From positions 6,758,001-6,822,000 of the forward strand of contig CP053175.1 of the NCBI GenBank assembly GCA_014607495.2: 64,000 nucleotides of DNA. The letters run 5' to 3'. Both the position numbers and the translations under genes were made by a program. Positions 1-12,600 of this stretch are shown in pieces. Under the pieces are notes generated by a model. It saw only the letters and a list, made by a program, of their open reading frames with translations, had not been told where the DNA came from and made no database searches. The DNA is from Carposina sasakii (taxonomy: Eukaryota > Arthropoda > Insecta > Lepidoptera > Carposinidae). The stretch's first letter is position 1; every line of letters starts with the position of its first letter.

Positions 1-93
1 ACTTCGAACATTATTAGATTAGAAACATTATTTGCTAAAAAATTTGGCATGCCTATAATTTCTTTTACTTTTCCATTATGTAATGTATGTAGT

Positions 94-272
94 GGCGCCG
101 CGTGGTGCCGGCAGAGTAGAGTTTGTACCACCCCTGTCTGCCCGTGGGTACCGTACGAGGCGATTAAGCGTTTCCGGGAGGTGGGCAGCAGCGCCTTTCG
201 TACTGACTACATAGTCCGTAAATCACGTCCTGCCTATTACGTCCAGCAGTGGACTGTAATAGGCTGAAGAAG
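94..272 (+). repeat. RTE-type retrotransposon tail repeat
   Basis: Starts GCCGCGTGGTGCCGGCAGAG and ends CCAGCAGTGGACTGTAATAG. Its final frame reads YVQQWTVIG, the C-terminal end common to the RTE-like elements in this window. It lies in the Rtf1 intron or flank left of exon 322. Confidence 0.75.
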
Positions 273-321
273 AAGAATGTATGTAGTATCACTGATGTAA
301 TTAACGACCTTTAAATTTCAG

Positions 322-911
322 CAATTCCTGAATCTTGCAAAGAAGAAGAAAAAGCCAGATTCTCCGCCTCCAACTAAATCAAAGAACAAATCTTCAGAAA
401 GCGAGTCTGATGACGATAAACAATGTAAGTTTAATTTAGATCATTCTAGAAGTACATAAATAGAAGATGGAAGAAATCTATTTTAGTGATAAGCATAACT
501 TTCTACATCTTCTCTTCAATCACCTTTTTTGATAACATTTTATTGTGTAAATTATTGTGTAAACTAGATATTACACTGACATTTGGTACATCTGTTCCTG
601 CTATACTAAACGTGGCCGTAGAATTCCCTCATGATTCTGCAGTTCTGGTTACCCAATTTCGGGACTCAGCCATGTGATGTATTTATGTATGCTTCCTGAA
701 GCTTAAATGCTTTTAAAAGCGGTGATAGCCCAGTGGTTAAGACGTGCCTCGTAAAACCGTTGGTCCTGCGCCTGATCTCTCTTCAGTCGTGTCGGCTTTC
801 CGTCCCATCGGACTATAAGAATGACGGAATAGAGAGTGCATTGTAAATGAATTCTATCTGTGTTTGCGCACACAGTAATTGTGCACTATAATATCCTGTG
901 TATTTGGCTAA

Positions 912-951
<40 letters not shown>

Positions 952-3900
952 TTCACACACTTCACAACACATTGACTTAGTCCCACACTAAGATCCCTAA
1001 GGTCTTGTGTCGTGGGTACTAAGCAACGGTATATAAATACATAGATAAGTATATAAACATCCGGGATTCGAACCCAGGACCTATGGCGTCGCAGGCAGGG
1101 CCACTACCAACTACACCAATCGGCCGTCTCCGGAGAGATGGGCCGCCTTGGCCGAAATACGGTTGGAGATCTTATTTATGTATGCTTCATCCATCCAGCA
1201 AAATCTTCCGGATCCGATTCGGACAGTGAAAGCGACGCACCGAGCGAGGCTTCAAACAAGAAATCGTCGCCGCGACGCAAACATTCATTCGACCAATCGG
1301 ACGACAGCCGCAAGAAAGCGGAGGCGAAGAAATCGGATACCACCGGAACCAGAAACCGAATGAGCACGGAAAGCAGGGAGGGGGACTCTGTTCAGAAAAA
1401 GGATCATTTTAGCGAGCCGGAGGAAGGTGAGACTGAAGTTTAGTTTAAGTTTAGTATTTTATAAGCTTTTATTTAGTTGTCCCGTTGTCTGTAACCAAAT
1501 CTTGCAAGTTTTCCGGTTTCCGATTAGGCCGAAATTTTACATGCATGTATAAATCGGATGACAATGTAATATTATTATGACATAGAGCTGATCTGATGAT
1601 GGAGCTGGAAGGTGGCCATAGGAATTCCGTAATTAAACGACGCAACCCTATCGGGTTTGGGCTCGTTTGTTTGGTCAGTTCGTTTTATTAACAAATAATA
1701 AAAGCTTGTTTAAAAAAAAGGTTTTCTAAACTGAAGCTTATTTAAATGTGTTTATTTATCTCTTTGGGTGTACATTAAAGAATAAGTTTTAAAGGAAGCT
1801 TAACCCCATATTATCGTAGACTCAAGGGCGGATCCATACTTGGAGTCAGGGGAAGGTCATACAACAATAATTTTAGGCTGAAAGGTCCGATATGCTAGCG
1901 TGATAAGCTTGTGCGTAAGTTGGCCTGAGACCCCAGGTGGGTGGTCATACATAACCCCCATGACTACCCCCCTGGATCCATCACACTGTGGTCACCAACC
2001 CGCCTGCCCAGCGTGGTGACTATGGGCAAAAACAACCCCAATGGCAGTAGCCTTGTGGCGTGCCCTGGGGGTCTGGTCTACGTCCAGCAGTGGACTGCAA
2101 TAAGCGGATGTATTTCGTCGTATTTTTTCGTTGAAATACAAAGGTAAGGAAGTAAAGATGACTACCTACATTAGTTTGTACTGTTTGTCAACAGGTGAAG
2201 TGTCATCACATTCGTCAGATAATGACTCCATTGACTCCGACGAAGAGTTTGACGATGGGTAAGGAATATATATGCTTGGGATCTCTCTGCGTGATCGAAT
2301 CAGAAATGAGAAGATCCGCAGACGTACAAAGATCACCGACATAGCTGAACGGTCCAGCAAGCTGAAGTGGCAATGGGCAGGGCACATACGAGTAGCTCGA
2401 AGAACTGATGGCCGATGGAGTCGGAAAGTTCTAGAGTGGATACCACGTATCGGGAAACGCAGCGTGGGAAGGTCACCCGCGAGGTGGACGGATGACCTGG
2501 CCATGGTTACGGGCCAAGGTTGGATGCAGGCTGCTTCCGACCGGTCGGAGTGGAGGTTGTTGGGGGAGGCCTATGTCCAACAGTGGACTTCTCAGGGCTG
2601 TAAATAATGAAATGATGAAGGAATATATTGCATATTAAACGAAAAAGGCTCGTTTTGATAGCTATATACGCTGATCTCGGCTTGACAGTGATTGTGAGGG
2701 GTTATTGTACGAAGTTGTTCGTAATTCGAGTCCGTATTATAGACGGTAAATTATCGATACGACTTTAAACACGACTGCCAGGTTACTTAAATGCATATAC
2801 ACACGTCTGTACCAAAATGGGGTAGCCACAATTTCAGGATCATGAAGGATATTTAATTCATATTCTACAGTTATGTTTGTCATAATTTTCTATGTTTATG
2901 GTTAGTCTGATTTGCTTCTTGTATTAGAGGTTTTAACAGTAATTTTATTTCAGTTACGATGAAAATCTCATGGGAGACGAAGAGGACAGAGCTCGCCTCG
3001 CCGCCATGTCCGAGAAAGAGAGGGAACAAGAGATCTTCAAGAGAATTGAGAGAAGAGACCTTATGAAGACACGGTAAGAGATCGATTGACGAAATATATA
3101 AAATCTTACATACAATAAAATAAATATTTTGCTGTTTGCGGTTTGCTGGAAGAAATCTCTTTCAGAGATAAGCACGCCTTTGTACATTTTCTTTCATAAT
3201 TTCTGTCTGTATGTAATTGTATGTGTACAATAAAGAATAAGAATAAGAAATATAAATTTTATAACATTTAATTATATTTATTTGGGACAGTTAACAACTG
3301 TATACAAAAATACATAGTTAAGGTAAATTGTGATCAGATAGCAGTTCTTTTACGTGCAAGTATCTATACATATTGACCTCTCTATGCTACTGGCCTTTTG
3401 TATGGTGTATTTTTGGGAAAATCGACTTAAGGGATCTTTGTGTGGGACTAGGTATTTTGTCTAGAATTTCACCAAATTGATCAGTGAAAATAAGGAAAAT
3501 TCTATGTGAGGCATCTTCTTCTATTTGACTTCTTACTCCTGATTACTAATTATGAAACGAGCAGTTCACATATTCATCTCATAAAATGGATGAATTCCAG
3601 GACCATTTTAAATTTTGTGTTTTAAAGTATCAAAGGGGAATTGTATAATTTTTGCAGGTAGTTTATTGTAAATGGCGAGCCCAAACCACAGAATATCTAT
3701 TTATTAATAGGTGTGTAATTTGCACACTTCTTTTGCACACTTTCTTGCGGGGATAATGGACGTGACTATACAGGATTCATTCTATTCAGGATGATTTTTG
3801 GTCGTCAACATTCCCGAAAACTACGGAATCTCCTCATCATCACGATCATTTTTCTCCATGGAAGCATACCTGGGAAGTGTCTGGTTTCCAAAATATTAGG

Positions 3901-6623
3901 GTCCAAAGTTGAGTAAATAGACTGCGTTTTTCTGCATAAATGTACATAGACGCGCGTAGCAGGATTTTTTCACGAAAAATAATTAATATCTGTCTATAAA
4001 AAAAACTAACATAAACACTAGACACTATAAATTTCGCACGATCAAGGAATTTAAATTTCAAAAAAAAAAAAAAATCCCAGCATTTTTTTTTTGGCATAAA
4101 CTTACTTTATTTCATGTATAGAATACGTACCCTTCGTTAAAGGTGGCCACAAAAAAACATCATGTATGTATTTATCTATGAATTAGATGGGAGATAGAAC
4201 GCAAGCTGCGTCTAGCGAAGCGCTCAGCGTTAGAGAGATCCGCATCGCCCGGAGAAATCGCCAGAAGAAGAGAGGCGCGGAAAGAAAGGAAAGCGCACAG
4301 GAACAAGGCCAGGGAACTTAAGGAGAAACAGAGAGGTACGTCTATGTTTAACTGATTGGGGTAGAAGGAAGGTTATGTTTTTCAAGTGTATCCTACTATA
4401 ATGTTTTAAATGCGAATGTTTTGTGGTGTGTGTTGTGTATATTTTTTACTCTTTCACGCAAAAACTTTGCTTTGAACGGATAGTAATGAAACTTACCAGG
4501 CTTTAAACCTACATCACACACAGGCGGACGAAGTCGTGGGCGGTCGCTAGAGTATGTATCTATTCTAAGAAACTGACTCTAATGTTTCCATTTTTGTATT
4601 TTGTGTACTGTGAAATATAATCATATCTTTTTTCTAACAGCAGAAGCAAAGAGAGAAGAAGAGAAAGCGAGAGAGGCAGAGAAAGAGAAGGAAAAACCGC
4701 CCGCGAGTCCAGGGGAGATACTAGACGAAAACAAAGATGCAGGTTAGTCTATATTTATTACTCGACTGCGGTAGAAGGAGGGATACGTACGATACGAGGG
4801 ATATGTTTTACGAGTGCATGTACATATATTTCTCCGGCACGCTCTAAGTCTAGACAGAGGTTCCCAAACTTTTTTTTCTCATAGGCCCCTTTCAAAAGTT
4901 CAAAGGTTCTGGTGGACCCCCTACAGGCCTACACAACATTAATTAATTAATTGTGAATCCTCATTTTTTCACGCCAACGTAGACCCCCATCGAGTCGCCT
5001 GTGGACCCCTGGGCGTCCACCTGGACCACTTTGGGAACCACAGGTCTAGAGCCTAAACGGCTTGTCGCAGTTATATTTGATTTTTTGTAGATAAAAAAAG
5101 TCCTCTTTTTCTATCTAACTCTAACTTCTAATTTAGTCTAACTTTTTCTGAAATGATTCATAAGTGTGTGGTGAAAAGGGAAGCGCCTCCGGTAATCCGA
5201 CCCCAGAATAATAGTTATTATTCGGCCGTTTTGTATTACTATTTTCCCTCATTGATAGAAACTTCGACAGACTACCTCGTTCCATAGATGGCTAAGCTTC
5301 TATAGTATTTATTTACATTTATCCATATTGTATACCACTTCTGACCCCCCATAAATTTTAGCAATCCCTCTTCTGATACCAAAAATTTTAGCAATCCCTC
5401 TTCTGATACCAAAATTTTAGCAATCCCACTTCTGACACGCATTTTTTTTATCGTGATATACATTTTAGCAGAGCCGCTGTTCGGTCCGAAGACAGAACGC
5501 AAGCGCAACGTGGACGATCGCAGACAGAACGCGATGGCTGCCCTGCGAGCACAACGAGACGCGAGGGCCACGCGAACTGAGACCAAACGTGCGCCGCAGG
5601 TAGGTACAAATATACATACATACAGAGGCGGCTGCTGACATTTTTAGATGGGTGTTCACTCCCTTAACGAATTTAATGGTGCAAGTCAAAGAATATATTT
5701 ACTCTCGTGCAAGTTCAACTGTACACTTATAAAAATTCAGATGACCTAATGAAACACATTAAAGATAACCATATCGCGTTCTAACTAAGCGACATCTAGT
5801 GGCCGCATACGCGAATTAAAGTGAGCGGCGCTCCAGATAAGGCTAATTTTTCATGCGAAATCTTCTGTTTCACGCGCCGGCCTATGTCGGTATGTCTCTT
5901 TCGCACTCATTGAATACAGTACGGGGAATCGTACCAAGTTTCGTTTCATTGGAGCGCGATCGCTAAAGCTCCACTCGATACATTAGATTACAACATACTT
6001 GAGACGAACGCGTAGACACTATTGTATAAACATAGTAGAATTTAAAGATAATTATAAATATAGAGAAATATAGATTGCCTATGTAATCTTCGTGGGTTCC
6101 CCCCACGAAACTGGTGCACTGCACCAGCGCTCCTTAGGACGAGCCGCCAGTGCATACATATATACATAGGTACGGGGATGTAAGTGACAGCCAGCCAAAT
6201 ATTGATATATAATTGATACATACATATTGATATACAATTTCAATACTAAAGATAATAAAGAATCTCGGATTTTTTTTTTGGAATGAAAAATTTGAAATTT
6301 TGCATGAAAACAATGAAACATTTAATCAGAAATATCTCAAAATCGATTATCGAAATTAGCTGTTACTGACTTCCTGATCCTGAAGCGAAACCAAACAATG
6401 AAAATTTGTTCCAAACTCCAAAATTATCCAACTTTTTTTTTTCATAACAAAAATAGTGTAGTTCGTCTAATAAGCCATTAGACAATAGCTTAAAACAAAA
6501 TTATAAGCAATAGTGATTTTCAAAGTTCAAATATCTGATAGATGTAGTTATCTATATGTTGCCATGGATTTTGCGTTTCTATTTCGGCCGGCTACCTGCC
6601 TGACGCCAACTCTCTTCGGTTAA

Positions 6624-6654
<31 letters not shown>

Positions 6655-9600
6655 ACACGAGACAAGACAAAGGATATAAGGCAATAATGAATTTATAACA
6701 TTTAGAATTTTATGTTTTCCCATACAGGACGCGGAAGCAGATATAATGGGCGGCACAAGTAAGCAGAGTGTCAAGTTGAAGGCGTCCGATATCTACTCGG
6801 ACGATTCCGGCTCCGATTCCGAAGATAATAAGTCAGTTGGTGAGTGTTATAAACCTTCTTCTTCTTCTTTTTCAGCCTATCGCAGTCCACTGCTGGACGT
6901 AGGCCTCCCCCAGAGCACGCCACATGGCTACTGCCACAGGGGGGTTATAAACCTACTATCACATATTTCATTAGGCAGATGATGATTATGTCGAAGATGT
7001 ATTGTAGAACACGTCGTGTTACAAAACGGTTAGGCATTTTAAATAATATGAAAGAAAAATTTAGTTTTACTACCTTTTAGTTGTTATTTTAATAGGTCGA
7101 ACATAATCTAACCTAATTAATTAACACATTCGCTGCCGGCAGATTTTCTAACGGTGCCGACATTACGCCAACGTCTAGCACCATGACGCAAATAAGCGTC
7201 ACCGGGACCTCTAGAAAGCCTAAAAAACGTAAATACGTAGTGAATGTATCAGACAAATTGCTACAAGCCAAATTGTCTCGCTCCAAAATCCATACTATTT
7301 AAAATGCCTAGCCGTTTTGTAATACAGCGTGTTTTACAATATGCCTTCGACAAATATACCAAGGTCCGATTTTGCCAATGATCAGATAGCCTATCTGATG
7401 CTGTATTTGGTTCTGTATTTCTCTAAAACTTGGTCAAGATCAAAGACCTTGCATTACGTAACGCCTTAAAGACCAACAAAGCAGAGAGAGAAAGAACATA
7501 ATCTAATTAAAAAAGAGTCAGAAAATCTAGGCCTGCACGAAAATTGTTTTTTTACACACCAAAAACTTTTCCAAAGCTGAAAAGGTGAAAACAATTTTCA
7601 TATTTTTTGAATTTCTATTCAGGTCGTCGCAGTTCTACATCGTCATCGTCATCGAGCAACGATAACGATGACAAAGAGAGGGAGCGAGACAGAGATCGTC
7701 GGAGGGAAAGAGAGAGGGAGAGGGAGGAGTTGGTTATCAAGTACGCCGATTCCAAGGAGCAGATCAATAAACTTAGGTTAAGCAGGTAAATACAATGTCC
7801 TGATGCGGGGTTTTATTAGAATACATCAGCTGCATCTCCTTCCGTCCTTCCTCGATTTAACAATTTTTTTCATTATGCCCTAGAATTGTCTATAAGAGTC
7901 AATGTGAAATGTAAATCTCTTTGTAAAGAATTTCAGATTATCAAGAAAAAGTATGAGTACCTCTCATTAATGAGTTTTGCCAACTTAAACCTTTATACAG
8001 GATGTTTTTTGGTCGTCAACGTTCCCGTAAACTACGGAATCTCCTCATCATCACGATAATTTTTCTCCATGGAAGCATACCTGGGAAATGTCTCGTTTCC
8101 AAAATATTAGGGTCCAAAGTTGAGTAAATAGACTGTGTTTTTCTGCATAAATGCACATTGACGCGTGTAGCAATATTTTTTCACGAGAAATAAATAATAT
8201 ATGTTTATGAAAAAACTAGCATAAACACTGGACACTTTAAATTTCGCCCGATCAAGTAATAAAAAAAAAAATCAAAAAAATTTACATTATTCCCAGCATT
8301 TTTTTTGGCATAAACTTACTTTATTTGATGTATGTATGTACCCTTCGTTAAGGGTGGCAACGAAAAAACAGCCCTGTATACCGTTGCTCAGTACCCACGA
8401 CACAAGACCTAAGGGATCTTAGTGTAGGACTAGGTCAATGTGTTGTGTGAGGTCAGTGACTATTTATTTATTTATAGTTTCAGCCCCCCTAGCATGACCA
8501 CGCATCGTGGATATCGTATCGTACGATATCGTATCGTCTCTATTTATCGTATTTTGACAGGCTAAACGTCGATAAATCGGTTTATCATATCGTGTTTTAT
8601 TTACTGTTGTCAGGTTTAAGTTGGAGCGTCTCGTCCACCTTCCGTTCTTCGCCCGTGTGGTCACCGGATGTTTCGTCCGCATCGGAATCGGTAACAACAA
8701 CGGGAATCCCGTCTATAGGGTGAGTTCTTGATGTGTAAGGGAAACGACCGTCTGCTCGAGTGTTGGGTTTTACAGTTTCATAATAATTTGTGGTTTACTA
8801 ATTTACTAATTTCTATAATCCTGAGGATGCCACGGTTGTTGGCGAAACATATGTAGATTATTTATCTAGTTTTTGATTTCGGAATAGTGCAATGTATCGT
8901 CTTGCATGCTAGGTGCTCGGGTCTGGTTTCTCGTGGCGATTGTAGTTAGTGCAAGTGCCTGTTGTCGCAGTTATGAGTTATCAGATCCGAGGGTCAGTGG
9001 AGGGTGTAGGGCCCGGTGGTGGGCGCACCCATAGTGAAGGTTTATTAACTGACAGATAATACAGATTTACATAGGAAGATGCATCTACCTAGTTATAGCT
9101 AACCGATACATTACAGTTCTACTTTTATTCTTAATCTTTACTGTACATACGGAACTCTAAAATCACCATTTTATTTCGAAACTCATATTGCCAGTGATTT
9201 GGCATTTGTTTTACGTCCGGCTGCCCGCCCGACACTAACGCTTCTCGGATATAGCTGACGGACCTCTAGAAATGCATAGAAAGACAGAAACAATAATTAT
9301 CTATCCATACATATAATAAAAATGTAACGGATCGCTGTCTGTACATGGAAGATATATGAGAAAAAATATTATAGGAGACCTTTATCGACGCAATAGTACC
9401 CAAAATAATGATGAAAGAATTTTTGTCTGTTTGTCTGTGCGTTTGTGCACGATTATCTTAAAAACGGCTGAACCGATTTCGATGCAGTTTTCAGGAATAT
9501 ATTGTGACAGGTCTGTAGTCCACGCGGACGGAGTCGCGGGCGTCTACTAGTTATACTAATATAATTATTTAATACCTCGTATTCTTTGTAACATCACAAT

Positions 9601-12600
9601 CTTTTTTTTTGTATGGAAGCACCCCTGGGAAACCACCGGTTTCCAACATATTGAGGTCCAATGGTAAATAAATAAATAATAACTCAAATAATGTCCTTCG
9701 CAGGTAGCAGAAATTATAGACGTATACGAGACCGCCAAAGTGTATAATTTAGGCAACACGAGAACTAACAAGGGACTCAAACTGCGACACGGCACACAGG
9801 ACAGAGTGTTCCGACTCGAGTTTGTTAGTAACCAGGTCAGTGGCAATACTGGAAAATGTTTAAATAAACCATATTTATATATCTCAACTATTTCCTCAAA
9901 ATTGGTCAGAAGTGGCACCATGTGGTTCTATCGGCCCTTGGTGCTCTGCCTACCCCGTAAGGGATAAAGGCGTGATTATATGTAAGTATGTATATTTATA
10001 TGTATGACGTTGGGGCCTCAAGAGGGCCGTTTATTAAGCTAGCTGCTCATCCATATCCTGAGATTTCTTCAAAGTGATTAAAATACGGGGGTGTAGACTA
10101 TTGTGATTTCATCATGTTTTTCAAATTGATTGACAATCCAGCTGTTACTTTAGACCAGTGGTTCCCAAAGTGGTCCAGGTGGACCCCTAGGGGTCCACAG
10201 GAGACTCGATGGGGGTCTACGTTGACGTGAAAAAATGTTGGTTTACAATGAATTCGTATGTGGTGTAGGCCTGTAGAGGGTCCACCAGAACCAGTTAACT
10301 TTTGAAAGGGGTCTATGATAAAAAAAGTTTGGGAACCCCTGCTTTAGACATATTAGTTTATTTTTAATTTTCATTTCCAAACATCACAAAGTATGTTCTC
10401 CGACATATGAATCTTCTGTTCGTGTGTTTGTAATTAAGCTCCTTCTAAACGGCTGGACCGATTTTAATGAAATTTTTTGTGTGTGTTCAAGTGGTTTCGA
10501 GAATCGTCTAGATTCACGATTCGGTCAACTAATTAATGTTTTTATAACGGTTCAGATTATTACAGCTTATTTCAAATAGTTTGTACTTAAGATGTGGGAC
10601 AGGGCAACGTCTGTCGGGTCCGCTAGTAGAATAATAAGTTTGTTATTCTATCGAAATAAATAAACCTAATACACCTAGTCTCGTGGTCCATACTAGTGTT
10701 GTCGAATTATCGATAGTTACCTTGAAAATCATTAACACCATCGATAGGCCTATCGATAGCTCATTTAATATAATACAATCAATAGACAACAATACTATCT
10801 ATAGTATCGAGTCTCAATATTTAATGTACGTCTCAATATTTCGACCAATCGGAGCGCTAAATGAACTCTAAAATTTACCTCTATTTTTTAATTGTTCAAA
10901 CTTTTTTCCGTATCTGTTGAAATCTTTATGTAAAAACACATTATTATATTAAATCTACAATAATTTATGAAAAGCTGCCTATTTTTCATTGCCAAGTTAC
11001 ACGCGATTACAGTTTGTGTTTTTTTCAGGAATTCACTGAAGGCGAGTTCCAGAAGTGGCACAAAGCGATAAGGGAGGCGAATAAAAAGCCCCCCACAATG
11101 GACTTTGTGAGGACCAAGATATCTGAGGTCAAAGATGCGCTTATGTATGAGTTTAAGGTAAATAAGTTAATGCTGTTTCAATCAGTGACGTAGCTAGGTA
11201 ACTAGGGGTCCTGGAGCAAATAAAAAAAAATGGGGCCCCACTGCTATCTCAACTAATTAGATTTTGAGGAATTTTTGTTGACTATCTTCTCTTTATTGCA
11301 CGTGACTAGGCATTACCAAGAATTTTTGAAGTTGACGAGCCCCATAATTGAAAGACTGTTTAGATATATAATATATGCGCGAGCGTAGCGAGTGCGTATT
11401 TTTTTCTCGTATTTACCACGTAACTTGTCTATTACCTTCTTGAAAATTCAAGCTCTACCGAGAATTTCCGACCATTGCTATAACATGAGATAGGTTACAA
11501 TCGGGTCGACATTACCAAGAATTTTTGGAGTTTACGAGCCGAGATATAATTATTGAAAACTGAAAGACTGCTTAGTCACATAATAGATCATCTATCATTG
11601 AAACTTTCAATGCGTAAATGTAAAAAAATATGAGAATGGACGTTTGTTACTCTTGTTGTGAAGCGATCTTTCGGACGCAGATAGAACCACAGTCCAATAC
11701 AAGATCCTAGATCGTGATATCAAAGTTTTATACAATTATTGGAATATTATAGTGCATACAAGGTGGTTTTAAAATAATTAACTTTCTTTCTTTCTTAGGT
11801 ATGTTTCACTGTACACAGTAAAGTTTTCTCAATTTATTTTTAACACATTTTTTTAAATACTATAGGACCTACTAAGAAATTGTAAAAAAATATGCTGTTC
11901 CATAGAAATTTGAATACATATCGCACTAAAATGTATGGAACAGCTTTAGATGTTTGTTTCCGAGTCATGGATGTTTATATACTTGCCCATGTATTTATAT
12001 ACCGTTGCTTAGTACCCACGACACAAGACTTTAGGGATCTTAGTGTGGGTCTAGGTCAATGTTACAACAAAAAAATGTTCGTACAATCATGGAAAATAAT
12101 AATATGAACAGAACATTTCCTATTGGATTAGTTACCGGTCGCTAGATTGTTGTATTTGTGCCCGAAAAGCGGCGGTAAGCTCATTCCTTATCACGTGAGA
12201 CTTAATAGGCTAACTGGTGATAAGTGGGTGTGTAATTTGCACACTTTTGCCCAACCTCTTTCGGGGATAATGCGCGTGACTATATGTATGTATGTATATT
12301 AACTGCTACAAAATGAAATAGGCGAGGGGTCCGAAACTAAACAGCGTTTATTGGCGACTGGCTGACTTAATATAGATACATACATAGTTACATAACATTA
12401 ACATAATAATCGATTGCAGGAAGAAGATGTCGAGAAGATAGTAGCAGAAAAGGACAGATTCCGTTCACACCCCACCAACTATGCGATGAAGAAAACACAA
12501 CTTATGAAGGAAAGAGATGTCGCGCAAATCAAGTGAGTTACCAATAACCGCCTAGTATCGCATCTTAAAAGGTTTTGTTTCCGAGAATAGCGGTGCCATC

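Noticed and set aside
2272..2607. 111-codon frame as a host gene
   Set aside because: It is the 3' end of an RTE-type reverse transcriptase, repeated at 30811-31191 with the same YVQQW end.
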